Below, piece after piece: positions 8,288-17,430 of a DNA stretch of 64,000 nucleotides. A model generated the notes under the pieces. That model made no database searches. It saw nothing but the letters and a program-made list of their open reading frames with translations, and had not been told where the DNA came from. The position numbers and the translations under genes were made by a program. The DNA lies in the NCBI GenBank assembly GCA_947589025.1, contig CANQAY010000004.1:47928-111927 (forward strand), read 5' to 3'. Each line of letters starts with the position of its first letter. Positions within the stretch are counted from its first letter, which is position 1. This DNA is from an uncultured Clostridia bacterium (GTDB lineage: Bacteria; Bacillota; Clostridia; Christensenellales; UBA1242).

Positions 8288-8309
8288 ATCCATATACAAA
8301 GGAGAACTT

Positions 8310-9191
8310 ATGGCAAAAGTTAAAATTCCAAAGGCCAGTTGGTGGAAAGCTCACAACATGCCTTTAAAACAAATCCCAATGGATAGAAAAGAACTTAAAA
8401 ATTTAAGCGACGATGATAAAACCATTGCAGCAATGGCAACTTGGCCTTCTATTATAAAAATTTTAATAGGGGCAGCAATTGTTTATGTGTTGTTTGCGGT
8501 TTTCTATTTTGCTTTTTCATTTAGCAGTGATGCAAGTTTTGGTTCATCGTTGCAAAATCTTATTATTTTAATTGTTGTTGCACTGTTTTTGGCGCCAAAG
8601 CCAACCGCGTTGCTAGATGGGTTTGAAACAATAAAGGGCTATGAGCGTTTAGGCATTAACACATTAATTGCATTGCTAATTATGTTATTTACCATTCCAA
8701 TGAGGCTTGTGGGCATATTTGCTAATATGATTCTTTCACTTATAAATAGGGTTTCTCAGTCTAGCATGTTGGGCATGCCAAGAATTTGCTTGCCTCAAAA
8801 TTGTGATTATGATAGCTTAATTGGTTATTATTCAGAATATGAAAAGCAAGCAGTGTCTGCATCTAACTATGAAATGGCACAACAGAACACTACAGATATA
8901 GTTTCTGGGCGTGCTTCAGATTTAAGAAATGAAATTAACGAGCTTGAAAATAATAACGAAATGGATAGTTATGAAAAATCAAAGCTGATAAGCGAAAAGA
9001 AAGATTTGCTTTATAGTTATGAAAAAACCTTAGATGCCTTATCAAACGATATTAATGATCCGGAATATAAAGAAAAGTTGGAAGACGCTCTTCATTCGGT
9101 AGAAAATTCCGATTCATATGCTGCAAGCGACCTTAAAGATGTTCTTAACAGTTATGATAAATATGAAAATTCTAAAAAAAATAAAAAGTAA
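8310..9191 (+). CDS. Orphan membrane protein with C-terminal coiled coil
   Basis: Not recognised. 293 residues. A basic N-terminal segment ('KIPKASWWKAHNMPLKQIPMD') precedes three or four hydrophobic stretches at roughly 48-72, 82-98 and 115-145. The second half is hydrophilic and charged, predicted to form coiled coils (about 195-290), ending KKNKK. Good ribosome site (AAAGGAG). It is a single-gene unit with its own promoter and terminator, between the PolC-like gene and rimP; neither neighbour suggests a role. A sizeable cytosolic coiled-coil tail could hold a partner at the membrane. Confidence 0.65.
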   Translation: MAKVKIPKASWWKAHNMPLKQIPMDRKELKNLSDDDKTIAAMATWPSIIKILIGAAIVYVLFAVFYFAFSFSSDASFGSSLQNLIILIVVALFLAPKPTALLDGFETIKGYERLGINTLIALLIMLFTIPMRLVGIFANMILSLINRVSQSSMLGMPRICLPQNCDYDSLIGYYSEYEKQAVSASNYEMAQQNTTDIVSGRASDLRNEINELENNNEMDSYEKSKLISEKKDLLYSYEKTLDALSNDINDPEYKEKLEDALHSVENSDSYAASDLKDVLNSYDKYENSKKNKK

Positions 9192-9197
9192 ATAACT

Positions 9198-9220
9198 AAA
9201 GGTGCTGTGGCACCTTTTTT
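9198..9220 (+). terminator. Terminator after the 8310 gene
   Basis: AAAGGTGC (9198-9205), loop TGTG, GCACCTTTTT (9210-9219) and further T. Confidence 0.9.
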
Positions 9221-9261
9221 ATTTAAAAATTAAATATTTTCACAAAACTTTTTAAAATCTA

Positions 9262-9290
9262 TTGATTTTTAAAAATCTTTATTGTATACT
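9262..9290 (+). promoter_or_regulatory. Promoter of the rimP-nusA-infB operon
   Basis: TTGATT (9262-9267), 17-base spacer, TATACT (9285-9290). Predicted start near 9297, immediately before the leader hairpin. Confidence 0.7.
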
Positions 9291-9300
9291 ATTAACAATG

Positions 9301-9341
9301 TAGGAGTGGGCAACCACTCCTAACTTAGTTTTTAAGGAGTG
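9301..9341 (+). promoter_or_regulatory. rimP leader with two mutually exclusive hairpins over the ribosome site
   Basis: TAGGAGTGG (9301-9309) pairs perfectly with CCACTCCTA (9314-9322) around a GCAA tetraloop. The 3' arm CACTCCT (9315-9321) can instead pair with AGGAGTG (9335-9341), which contains the rimP Shine-Dalgarno sequence. The 5' arm is therefore a copy of the ribosome-site segment, the design of a translational on/off switch. What would tip the balance (RNA-binding protein, ribosome state, temperature) is not visible. Confidence 0.6.
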
Positions 9342-9343
9342 AT

Positions 9344-9796
9344 ATGAAAGTAGCAGAAATGGTGTTTAATGAAATATCCCCACTATTTAAAAAGGATATT
9401 AAACTTGTTGAAGTTGAATATGTTAAAAGGGCGGATGGCATGCACTTGATTGTGTATATTGACAAGCTTGGCGGCGTTGCCATAGACGATTGTGTTGCAG
9501 TTAATGATATGATTGACCCAGTTATTGAAGATCTTAACCCAACACAAGATAAACCTTACATTTTAGATGTTTCTTCCTATGGGTTGGATAAACCATTAAA
9601 ATTTGATTGGCAATTTAAAAAATATCAAAATCAACTCGTAGATGTTAAACTTTATAAAAAAGTTGATGGCCTAAAAGAATTTACTGCCACATTGTTGTTT
9701 AGAGATGAAGATAAAACTGGTTTTAATTTAAACAATAACAACATTGCCATTTTAAACACTGACATTGCTTACATTTTACCACATATTGATTTTTAA
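9344..9796 (+). CDS. rimP: Ribosome maturation factor RimP
   Basis: Assists assembly of the 30S subunit (central pseudoknot and S12 region). 150 residues with the two-domain RimP layout: the N-terminal domain carries 'GMHLIVYIDKLGGVAIDDC', and the motif 'YILDVSSYGLDKPLK' matches the family's conserved 'LEVSSPGLDRPL', with Tyr in place of the usual Pro. It is the first gene of the classic nusA operon and follows the switch-like leader. Confidence 0.93.
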   Translation: MKVAEMVFNEISPLFKKDIKLVEVEYVKRADGMHLIVYIDKLGGVAIDDCVAVNDMIDPVIEDLNPTQDKPYILDVSSYGLDKPLKFDWQFKKYQNQLVDVKLYKKVDGLKEFTATLLFRDEDKTGFNLNNNNIAILNTDIAYILPHIDF

Positions 9797-9805
9797 GGAG
9801 AATTT

Positions 9806-10930
9806 ATGATTAATAAAGATTTTTTTGAAGCATTAAAAGATTTGCAAGCCGAAAAGGGCATTAATGAAGATGTTTTTATTGAGGCACTTGAACAAGCTTT
9901 AACCGCTGCCTACAAAAAGAATAGTGGCATGGCTAAAAATGCACAAGTTAAGCTTTTTCCAGAAAAGAACACAATAAAAATATATTCTTACCGCACAGTT
10001 GTTAGCGAAGTGGAAGACGAAGAAAAGGAAATAAGCTTAGAAGAAGCCAAACAAATTAAACACTCTTATAAAGTGGGCGATTTAGTTATGCAGGAAGAAT
10101 CCACTAAAGATTTTAACCGTATAGCCGTGCAAACAGCAAAACAGGTTATAACCCAAAAAATTAAGGAAATTGAAAAGCAATCAATTTATAAGGATATTGC
10201 CGAAAAAGAGGGCAAACTTATTGTTGCCAATGTTAAACGTATTGATTTAGACAATGTTTACCTTGAAATTGGCGGAACAACATTAGAGGGTTTGCTAACA
10301 AAACGCGATGTTTTGCCTAACGACAATTTAAAGCCAGGTGACCGCATTAAAGTTTATGTTCGCCACATTAAAGACGATTTTAAAGGCACAGTTGTTCAAG
10401 TTACCAGAACGCATCCAAACTTTGTTAAATTGCTTTTGGAAATGGAAGTGCCAGAACTAAATAATGGTGAAGTTAACATTGTTGGCATTGTTAGGGAGGC
10501 AGGTTTAAGAACAAAAATTGCCGTTCAATCCACTGTTGCTAATCTTGACCCCGTTGGTGCTTGCGTTGGCAATAAAGGCAGCCGAATCAGTGCCGTTATA
10601 ACCGAGCTTAAAGGCGAAAAGATTGACATTATAAACTATAGTGAAAATCCAGCAGATTACATTGTGGCAGCACTTTCACCAGCCGAAGTTAGTGAAATTA
10701 CAGTTGACACAGCGGCCGGCGTTGCCAATGTGCTTGTGCCAGAAAATAAACTTTCGCTTGCAATTGGCAAGGGTGGGCACAATGTAAGGCTTGCAGCCAA
10801 ATTAACTGGCTATAAAATAGATGTTAAACCAGTTAGTTCAACCCCTAAAAATAAGGTTAATGATGTGGTTAGCACCTCAAATGTAAACATTATTTTGGAT
10901 GACGACTTCTTTGAAGATATAGATGAGTAG
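9806..10930 (+). CDS. nusA: Transcription termination/antitermination factor NusA
   Basis: RNA-polymerase-bound factor that controls pausing and intrinsic termination. 374 residues: N-terminal RNAP-binding domain (~1-125), S1 domain (~135-200), and two KH domains marked by 'VGNKGSRISAV' and 'IGKGGHNVRLAAKLTG'. The C-terminal acidic repeats of E. coli NusA are absent, as in Firmicutes; instead there is a short acidic tail. Preceded by AAGGAG, nine bases after rimP. Confidence 0.97.
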   Translation: MINKDFFEALKDLQAEKGINEDVFIEALEQALTAAYKKNSGMAKNAQVKLFPEKNTIKIYSYRTVVSEVEDEEKEISLEEAKQIKHSYKVGDLVMQEESTKDFNRIAVQTAKQVITQKIKEIEKQSIYKDIAEKEGKLIVANVKRIDLDNVYLEIGGTTLEGLLTKRDVLPNDNLKPGDRIKVYVRHIKDDFKGTVVQVTRTHPNFVKLLLEMEVPELNNGEVNIVGIVREAGLRTKIAVQSTVANLDPVGACVGNKGSRISAVITELKGEKIDIINYSENPADYIVAALSPAEVSEITVDTAAGVANVLVPENKLSLAIGKGGHNVRLAAKLTGYKIDVKPVSSTPKNKVNDVVSTSNVNIILDDDFFEDIDE

Positions 10931-10933
10931 GCT

Positions 10934-11191
10934 ATGCACATAAAAAATGAAAGAAGGTGTATTGCTTGCAGGCAAAACAAGCAACAAAATGAATTAATTC
11001 GCATTGCCAAAGTTAACGGAGCATTTGTTATAGATAAATTGCACAAACTTGGCGGACGCGGTGCCTATATTTGCAAAAATAATGATTGCATAACATTGGC
11101 AATCAAAAAAAAGGCATTAAATCGTGCATTTAAAATGCAAATAGATAATGAAATTTATGATGAATTAAAAAATTATGAACAAAGTAATTAG
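10934..11191 (+). CDS. rnpM: RNase P modulator RnpM (YlxR family)
   Basis: 85-residue basic protein of the YlxR family (DUF448), reported to bind and modulate RNase P RNA in B. subtilis. Diagnostic motif 'RRCIACRQNKQQNELIRI' near the N-terminus and 'GGRGAYICKN' in the middle. It starts three bases after nusA and overlaps the next gene by 17 bases, as expected for the ylxR-ylxQ pair in this operon. Confidence 0.93.
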   Translation: MHIKNERRCIACRQNKQQNELIRIAKVNGAFVIDKLHKLGGRGAYICKNNDCITLAIKKKALNRAFKMQIDNEIYDELKNYEQSN

Positions 11192-11474
11192 TTATTTAGG
11201 GTTTGCAATAAAATCCAACAATGTAATTTTAGGGCAGGGCAAATTAAAGCATTGCGAAAAGGATGTGCATTTAATTTTAGTTTGTTCGTCCGCCACGCCA
11301 AATTTAAAAGCATTGGCGCATAATGTGGCAAACAAAAAGCATTGCCCTTTAATTGAAACAAAAATTCCGTTGGAAAACTTAACAAACAAGCCGGGCATAA
11401 AAATAATTGGCGTATTAGAGCCCAATTTAAGTAAAGCAATTTTATTAAATAAGGAGAGTATTAGTATTGGCTAA
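11175..11474 (+). CDS. rplGA: L7Ae-family ribosomal-like protein YlxQ
   Basis: 99-residue member of the L7Ae/L30e/S12e/Gadd45 family (YlxQ), a K-turn RNA-binding fold. The segment 'SYLGFAIKSNNVILGQGK' is typical of YlxQ; the middle carries the family's 'HLILVCSSATPNLKALAHNV'. It overlaps rnpM by 17 bases and infB by 8, so its translation is coupled to both. Exact cellular function is unknown. Confidence 0.88.
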   Translation: MNKVISYLGFAIKSNNVILGQGKLKHCEKDVHLILVCSSATPNLKALAHNVANKKHCPLIETKIPLENLTNKPGIKIIGVLEPNLSKAILLNKESISIG

Positions 11475-13902
11475 CGAAACAAAAAATCAAGATTTTAATA
11501 AATCAATTAAACAATTACAATCTATGGTAAAAGATAAATTGTTTATTTCTCTTGCTGAAAAATTTTATAACTTAAAAGGTGAAATGAGCGCGTTAACCCG
11601 GGCGGTGAAGGAAAAGGAAACCAACTTAATTGTTGGTGAAAAGAAAGAAGTTGCAGAGCCAAAGCCACCAGTCGCTCCGGTTGTTTCGCAGCCTAAAATT
11701 GAAAAGAAGCCTCAAACCCAATTTGAAGCCGACACTAAAAAACCACAACAAAATTTCAAAAATAATGCCAATTACAATCAAAATAAAAAGCCAAACTTTA
11801 ATCAAAACCCTAACAACAAAAAACCATTTAATAATTTTAAACAAAATAATCAAAAACCAAATTTAAACGCTAAGCCAAATAACCTAAAGCCGGGGCAAAA
11901 ACCTCTGTTTAATAAGGATACTAAACAGCGCCCAAGCATAAATTATGCTCAGCCTGTAATAACTGCCAGCCCAAGCCGAAACTTTAATAAGAAAAAAGAA
12001 ACTCATTTTGAAGAAAAACGCCAGTATTCTAAGCGTGATTTATTAAAGCGCGGCATGCTTGCAGAAGAGGAAAGCGACAGAGAAATTGTAAGAAAAAACC
12101 GTATAAAGAAAAAGGAAACTTCTGTTGCGGTTGAAAATAGGCCACAAGGTCCATCAGTTATAACAACTGAAAACATAACAGTTAAGTTATTATCCGAATT
12201 AAGTGGAAAGCCAGTTAGCGAAATAATTAAAAAATTTATGGAGCTTGGCATGATGGTTACCATCAATTCAACAATAGATTTTGCAACTGCCGAGCTTATT
12301 ATGTCCGATATGGGCATTGAACTTGTGCAAAAGCTTGACAAAACTGGTGAAGAAAAATTGAAAGACGTTCAAAAGAACATCCGTTCTTACAGCGAAAACG
12401 AAGCGGTTGAGCGCCCTCCAATTGTAACCGTTATGGGCCACGTGGACCATGGCAAAACCAGTTTGCTAGATTATATCCGCAAAACCAAGGTTGCACTTGG
12501 TGAAGCTGGCGGCATAACACAAGCAATTGGTGCATATCGCGTGGCTGTTAAAGATAAATTTATTACATTTATCGATACTCCGGGCCATGAAGCGTTTACT
12601 GCAATGCGCGCAAGGGGCGCTTCAGTTACCGACATTGCTATATTAATTGTTGCGGCGGATGATGGCATTATGCCTCAAACTGTCGAGGCAATTAATCATA
12701 TAAAATCTGCCAACATCCCAATGATTGTAGCAATTAATAAAATTGATAAGCCTCAAGCCGACCCTGATAGGATTATGCAACAACTTGCCGAGCACAATGT
12801 TTTGCCAGAAGCTTGGGGTGGCGATGCTATAATATGCAAAATTTCGGCCAAAACAGGTGAGGGGATAGATAAATTGTTAGAAACTATCCTTCTTGTTGCC
12901 GATGTTCAAGGCTTAAAGGCTAACCCTAATGTTAATGCAATTGGCACAATTTTGGAAGCCCGCCTAGATAAAGGCAAGGGCGCAATTGCATCATTAATTG
13001 TAACCGATGGCTCACTAAAAGTTGGGGATACTATTGTTTCAGGCACTACATTATGCAAAGTTAAAGCTATGTTTGACGAAAACAATAAAGTTGTTAAAGT
13101 TGCAACTCCTTCCATGCCTGTAACAGTTTTGGGCTTTAATGAGGTTCCGCAAGCGGGCGAAACATTTACAGTTGTGGATGAAAAATTATCTAAACAAATT
13201 GTTGAAGAACGCATAGCAAAGAAAAAGCAAGAGCTAATTAAGGGCAGTGGCGGCAACACTTTGGAAGATTTATTGCAAAAAACCAGCGAAAAGGATGTTA
13301 AAATATTAAATATAATTTTAAAAACCGATGTCAACGGCTCGCTAGAAGCAGTTAAATCTTCTATTATGAAGCTAGTTAATGATGAAGTAAAAATTAACAT
13401 TTTGCATAGCGGTGTGGGCGCAGTTAGTGAAAGTGACTTGATATTAGCAAGTGCTTCCAACGCGATGTTAATTGCGTTTAACATAGGGCAGGATAGTAAA
13501 GTTAAAACCCTTGCCGAGCGCATGAAAATTAAAATTTATAGCTATAAAATAATTTATGAATTGATTGACGATATCGAACGTGTTGTTAAAGGCATGAAAG
13601 AGCCTAAATATGAAGAAGTTTATTTGGGCAGGGCCGAAGTTATTGCTGTGTTTAAGCTATCAAATGCTGGCATCGTGGCAGGTTGTATGGTTAGAGATGG
13701 CAAACTTGTTCGTGGCGAGCATTTAAGAATATATCGCGGAGATAATATTGTTTGTGAAACCGAATTAAAATCTTTAAAAATTGTTAAAGACGATGTCAAA
13801 GAGACAGGCAAGGATAGGGAATGCGGCGTAAAAACTGGATACGATGAAGTGCAAGTTGGCGATAGATTAGAATGCTACACCCTTAAAAGGATTGAGGAAT
13901 AA
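11467..13902 (+). CDS. infB: Translation initiation factor IF-2
   Basis: GTPase that places initiator tRNA on the 30S subunit and promotes 50S joining. 811 residues. The N-terminal ~230 residues are a low-complexity Asn/Lys/Pro/Gln-rich linker. GTPase motifs: GHVDHGKT (324-331), DTPGHE (from 370), NKID (424-427). Domains II, III and IV follow. The start codon is TTG at 11467, with AAGGAG ten bases upstream, and overlaps the end of rplGA by eight bases; no ATG fits the ribosome site. Confidence 0.96.
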   Translation: MANETKNQDFNKSIKQLQSMVKDKLFISLAEKFYNLKGEMSALTRAVKEKETNLIVGEKKEVAEPKPPVAPVVSQPKIEKKPQTQFEADTKKPQQNFKNNANYNQNKKPNFNQNPNNKKPFNNFKQNNQKPNLNAKPNNLKPGQKPLFNKDTKQRPSINYAQPVITASPSRNFNKKKETHFEEKRQYSKRDLLKRGMLAEEESDREIVRKNRIKKKETSVAVENRPQGPSVITTENITVKLLSELSGKPVSEIIKKFMELGMMVTINSTIDFATAELIMSDMGIELVQKLDKTGEEKLKDVQKNIRSYSENEAVERPPIVTVMGHVDHGKTSLLDYIRKTKVALGEAGGITQAIGAYRVAVKDKFITFIDTPGHEAFTAMRARGASVTDIAILIVAADDGIMPQTVEAINHIKSANIPMIVAINKIDKPQADPDRIMQQLAEHNVLPEAWGGDAIICKISAKTGEGIDKLLETILLVADVQGLKANPNVNAIGTILEARLDKGKGAIASLIVTDGSLKVGDTIVSGTTLCKVKAMFDENNKVVKVATPSMPVTVLGFNEVPQAGETFTVVDEKLSKQIVEERIAKKKQELIKGSGGNTLEDLLQKTSEKDVKILNIILKTDVNGSLEAVKSSIMKLVNDEVKINILHSGVGAVSESDLILASASNAMLIAFNIGQDSKVKTLAERMKIKIYSYKIIYELIDDIERVVKGMKEPKYEEVYLGRAEVIAVFKLSNAGIVAGCMVRDGKLVRGEHLRIYRGDNIVCETELKSLKIVKDDVKETGKDRECGVKTGYDEVQVGDRLECYTLKRIEE

Positions 13903-14270
13903 TGAAAAGTGTGCGCATAGAACGAATTAATAGCGAACTAAATAAAGCAATATCTCACATAATAGATAATGACTTAAGAGACCCACAAATAGATGCTATA
14001 ATTGGGGTAACTGGTGTTGAAATTACACCAGATTTAGGATATGCGCGTGTTTATATAACCTCAATTGGCAAAACACCAAAAGAAGAAGTTTTGGCAAGAA
14101 TTAAGGGTGCAGCCGGTTTTATTCGCGGCAAATTATCCAAAATGGTGCAGTTAAGAATTACCCCTAGGTTAGAATTTTTGTTAGACACAACTGAAGAATA
14201 TTCCAACAAAATTGAAGGCATATTAAAAAACATTAAATATTCCACCCCTGCGGATGGTGAAGATGAATAA
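13902..14270 (+). CDS. rbfA: Ribosome-binding factor A
   Basis: Small KH-domain protein that binds pre-30S particles during 16S rRNA maturation. 122 residues, normal. Conserved segments 'RINSELNKAISHIIDNDLRDP' at the N-terminus and 'ARVYITSIG' in the core. The ATG overlaps the infB stop codon by one base (TAATG). Confidence 0.94.
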   Translation: MKSVRIERINSELNKAISHIIDNDLRDPQIDAIIGVTGVEITPDLGYARVYITSIGKTPKEEVLARIKGAAGFIRGKLSKMVQLRITPRLEFLLDTTEEYSNKIEGILKNIKYSTPADGEDE

Positions 14271-15111
14271 GGGGATTATTCCTATAAACAAACCCAGTGG
14301 GTGGACTAGCTTTGATGTTGTTAACAAAATTAAACATTTGTTAAAAACAACCAAAGTTGGTCACCTTGGCACGTTGGACCCTATGGCAACGGGTGTGCTA
14401 TTAATAACTGTTGGCAAAGCAACAAAATTGTTTAACATTATGCAAGAAAAACAAAAAACCTATGTTGCCAGCTTTAAATTTGGCGTTTTAACTGACAGTT
14501 TGGATGCAACAGGCAAGCAAATTGACAGTTCTAATGTAATCCCCAGCCATCAAGAAATTGAAAATGTGCTACCACAATTTATTGGCAAAATTCAACAACA
14601 ACCACCTAAATATAGTGCAATTTCCGTAAACGGGGAGCGTGCTTATAAATTGGCACGGCAAAACAAAGAGTTTAACCTGCCATCAAAACAAGTGCAAGTT
14701 TATGATATTAAACTATTGTCTTATCAAAATGACATTTTAACTTTAAAAATTGTCTGTGGCAGCGGCACATATATCCGTTCACTTGGCAGAGACATAGCCT
14801 CAAAATTAAACACCTTTGCCACAATGACCGAACTTGTGCGCACAAACATTGGCAATTATTCGTTAACAGATTGCCATGAAATTGCTGAACTTACAAGCGA
14901 AAATATCAGCAAAAAAATTGTTCCAATTAAAGATGTTTTAAACTATGAGTGCATTAATTTGACCGATGTGGACAAACAAAAAATATTAAATGGCCAAACA
15001 ATTAAAATTGAAAGAGCTTCGGGCAATTATTTGTTAGTTGACGAGTTAGACGCCATTGCTATAATTAAAATTAACAATAATTTGGCAAAAATGACTATGT
15101 TTTTGGGTTAA
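14263..15111 (+). CDS. truB: tRNA pseudouridine(55) synthase
   Basis: Makes pseudouridine 55 in the T-loop of tRNAs. 282 residues. Catalytic Asp39 sits in 'GHLGTLDPMATGVL'; the N-terminal 'NKPSGWTSFDVVNKI' and the later 'CGSGTYIRSLGRDI' motif are also diagnostic. Start at 14263 is preferred over an in-frame ATG at 14254 because the family N-terminus begins there. It overlaps rbfA by eight bases. ribF, usual next gene, is absent. Confidence 0.95.
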   Translation: MNKGIIPINKPSGWTSFDVVNKIKHLLKTTKVGHLGTLDPMATGVLLITVGKATKLFNIMQEKQKTYVASFKFGVLTDSLDATGKQIDSSNVIPSHQEIENVLPQFIGKIQQQPPKYSAISVNGERAYKLARQNKEFNLPSKQVQVYDIKLLSYQNDILTLKIVCGSGTYIRSLGRDIASKLNTFATMTELVRTNIGNYSLTDCHEIAELTSENISKKIVPIKDVLNYECINLTDVDKQKILNGQTIKIERASGNYLLVDELDAIAIIKINNNLAKMTMFLG

Positions 15112-15116
15112 ATTTA

Positions 15117-15145
15117 TTGCCAAAATGCCAAAACTATGATATAAT
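15117..15145 (+). promoter_or_regulatory. Promoter of efp
   Basis: TTGCCA (15117-15122), 17-base spacer, TATAAT (15140-15145) with TGA before it (extended -10). Confidence 0.8.
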
Positions 15146-15170
15146 AAATTAAGTTTTAAGGAGAAAATTT

Positions 15171-15749
15171 ATGATTTATGCAGGAGATGTAAAAAAGGGT
15201 GTTATATTTGACGATGGCAAATCAACCGACCCAAAGCGCCCAAGTTTGCAACAGGTTATTGATTTCCAACACGTTAAGCCGGGCAAGGGTGCGGCTTTTG
15301 TTCGCATAACTAAAAAGGATTTATTAACCGGCAAGGTTTTGGAAGAAACTTACAACCCTTCAACCAAACTTAACGATGTTTCAATTGAAAGAAAAGAGAT
15401 GATGTATCTATATAACGATGGCTCATTGTATTATTTTATGGATAATGCCACTTATGAGCAAATTCCTTTTAACTACGAAACGGTTAAAGATGCGCTTAAT
15501 TTTGTTGTAGAAAACACAAATTGCAACATTCAATTTTATAACGGCGTTCCAATTAGCGTAGAGCCACCAATTTTTGTGGAGTTGACTATTACTAAAACCG
15601 AGCCAGGCGTTAGGGGAGATACTGTTAAAACTGGCGGCAAACCAGCAACGCTTGAAACTGGTTATGTTATTCAAGTGCCTTTATTTGTTAATGAAGGTGA
15701 CCGCGTTCGTGTTGACACCCGCACTGGCGAATATATGGAAAGGCTTTAA
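15171..15749 (+). CDS. efp: Elongation factor P
   Basis: Relieves ribosome stalling at polyproline stretches. 192 residues in three beta-barrel domains. The loop that reaches the peptidyl-transferase centre is '[10 protein letters not shown]', with Lys39 at the modifiable position; the position is normally 32-34. The shift comes from an insert in the first domain (about residues 17-27, '[11 protein letters not shown]'). The C-terminal EF-P signature '[21 protein letters not shown]' is intact. A good ribosome site (AAGGAG) precedes the ATG. Single-gene transcript with its own terminator. Confidence 0.95.
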   Translation: MIYAGDVKKGVIFDDGKSTDPKRPSLQQVIDFQHVKPGKGAAFVRITKKDLLTGKVLEETYNPSTKLNDVSIERKEMMYLYNDGSLYYFMDNATYEQIPFNYETVKDALNFVVENTNCNIQFYNGVPISVEPPIFVELTITKTEPGVRGDTVKTGGKPATLETGYVIQVPLFVNEGDRVRVDTRTGEYMERL

Positions 15750-15775
15750 AAATTTAATATATTTTTGGCGAAATT

Positions 15776-15805
15776 TCGGTACTCTTGTAGTATCGATTTT
15801 TTTTT
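15776..15805 (+). terminator. efp terminator
   Basis: TCGGTACT (15776-15783), loop CTTGT, AGTATCGA (15789-15796, one G-U pair), then nine T. It isolates efp from the spoIIIA operon. Confidence 0.85.
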
Positions 15806-15840
15806 ATCATTTTAAAAATTTTAATTTAATAATTTTTACT

Positions 15841-16746
15841 ATGTTAAAAGAATATTTGCCCCGAGACATTTACAACTTAATAATTAAAAATTTTAGCTTC
15901 AATGACATAACCGAAATTAGAATGCGAGCTAACGAAAACATAATTATTGTTGTTAAAAACAAAAAATTTTATTTAAAGGATGATAACGGCAATTACATTA
16001 AAGCAAATGCTTTTTTAATTGAAAATTTTGTTAGACGCATAAGCGAAAATTCAATTTATGCTTACAACAACAGCATAATAAATGGCTACATAACTCTTCC
16101 TAGGGGAATAAGGGTTGGCCTTTGCGGTTTTGTTGTTAAAGAAGATAATAAAATTATTACCGTTAAAGAATTTCAGTCAGTTAACATAAGAATACCGCAT
16201 TTTATTAAAAATTGCAGTTTAGCAGCATATGACTTTTTAGTTAAAGATAGTGAAGTTAAAAACACACTTATAATTTCCCCGCCCGGCAGCGGCAAAACAA
16301 CATTTTTAAGAGATTTCGTTTATCAACTTTATGCTCACAACATTTCTAACAATGTGTTAATTGCTGATGAGCGCAACGAAATTTGCTCGGTTGTAAAGGG
16401 TGAAGCTGGCGTAAATTTGGGCGGATTTTGTGACGTTTACACAAATTGCAGCAAAAAATTTGCATTTAAAAACGGCATAAGAAGTATGCGCCCGGATGTT
16501 ATTGTAACCGACGAATTAGATTTAGAGCAAGATTTACCGTACATTATTGAAACGATTAATTGCGGAGTTAATGTGGTTGCAACAATACACGCAAAAAACA
16601 TTGAACAATTAAGCTTAAAACACGGTTTTGATAGCATTTTAAACAATAAATTGTTTTCAAGGTTTGTGGTGCTTTCAAGCGAAGAAGGTCCGGGCACACT
16701 AAACAACATTTACGATGAAAAACTAAATTGCATTTATTGTAGGTAA
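15841..16746 (+). CDS. spoIIIAA: Stage III sporulation protein AA (secretion-type ATPase)
   Basis: ATPase of the SpoIIIA-SpoIIQ channel that links mother cell and forespore; related to type II/IV secretion ATPases. 301 residues. Walker A 'SPPGSGKTTFL' has Lys152; 'VLIADERNEI' is the Walker B region. ATG at 15841 begins MLKEYLPRDIYNLI, the conserved N-terminus; the 63 codons upstream in frame run back into efp and the terminator. No Shine-Dalgarno sequence and no clear sigma-E promoter were found in the 35 bases after the efp terminator. Confidence 0.93.
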   Translation: MLKEYLPRDIYNLIIKNFSFNDITEIRMRANENIIIVVKNKKFYLKDDNGNYIKANAFLIENFVRRISENSIYAYNNSIINGYITLPRGIRVGLCGFVVKEDNKIITVKEFQSVNIRIPHFIKNCSLAAYDFLVKDSEVKNTLIISPPGSGKTTFLRDFVYQLYAHNISNNVLIADERNEICSVVKGEAGVNLGGFCDVYTNCSKKFAFKNGIRSMRPDVIVTDELDLEQDLPYIIETINCGVNVVATIHAKNIEQLSLKHGFDSILNNKLFSRFVVLSSEEGPGTLNNIYDEKLNCIYCR

Positions 16747-16749
16747 AAT

Positions 16750-17223
16750 ATGAAATGGTTGCTAATATCCACATTAATATGCGTTATTATGTTAATTGCA
16801 TTTGCGTTAACCGAACAATATAAGGATAAGTTTGATTTTTACAACAATTTAAAGATATTTTTAAATCAATTTAAAATAAACCTATCGTTTAAGCAAGAAA
16901 AGGTTAACGAGTTTTTATCTAAAACCGAATGCAAAAAGCAATTTAAAATTTTTATTGACGAATATAAAAACTATCTCAAAACTGACAATTTATCATTTGA
17001 AAAAATTAAAATTTTAGAGCAAAATGAAAGGCTTCAGTTAGAAAACATTGTTAAATGCATTGGCAAATATAATGCCCAAAGCGAAATAGAACAACTGGAT
17101 AGTTTTATTTTAGATATTGATGAAAAATTAAAAAAAGCAAATGAAGATAAAACAAAATTGTGCCCATTAATAATTAAATTGTCACTTCTTTTTGCAATAG
17201 GGCTTGCCATTTTATTAATTTAG
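16750..17223 (+). CDS. spoIIIAB: Stage III sporulation protein AB
   Basis: 157 residues: an N-terminal membrane segment (~3-20), a helical soluble region resembling GspF/TadC-like fold, and a C-terminal membrane segment (~135-157). Weak sequence conservation, but length, topology and position after spoIIIAA fit. It starts three bases after spoIIIAA. Confidence 0.85.
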   Translation: MKWLLISTLICVIMLIAFALTEQYKDKFDFYNNLKIFLNQFKINLSFKQEKVNEFLSKTECKKQFKIFIDEYKNYLKTDNLSFEKIKILEQNERLQLENIVKCIGKYNAQSEIEQLDSFILDIDEKLKKANEDKTKLCPLIIKLSLLFAIGLAILLI

Positions 17224-17234
17224 GGAGGGGATAT

Positions 17235-17423
17235 ATGGAAATTATTTTCAAATTAGCAGGCATAGGCTTAGTTACATCAATTGTTAACCAAATATTAAAG
17301 TATTGTGGCAAGGAAGAAATAGCTTCAATAACCACGCTAGCCGGCCTAATTATAAGTTTGTTAATGGTTATTAATTTAGTGCAAGATTTATTTAACACGG
17401 TAAAATCGTTATTTACACTTTAG
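17235..17423 (+). CDS. spoIIIAC: Stage III sporulation protein AC
   Basis: Very small membrane protein, 62 residues with two hydrophobic segments. 'IFKLAGIGLVTSIVNQILKYCGKEEIA' matches the highly conserved SpoIIIAC sequence. Preceded by GGGAGGGG. Confidence 0.92.
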   Translation: MEIIFKLAGIGLVTSIVNQILKYCGKEEIASITTLAGLIISLLMVINLVQDLFNTVKSLFTL

Positions 17424-17430
17424 GGTAGCT

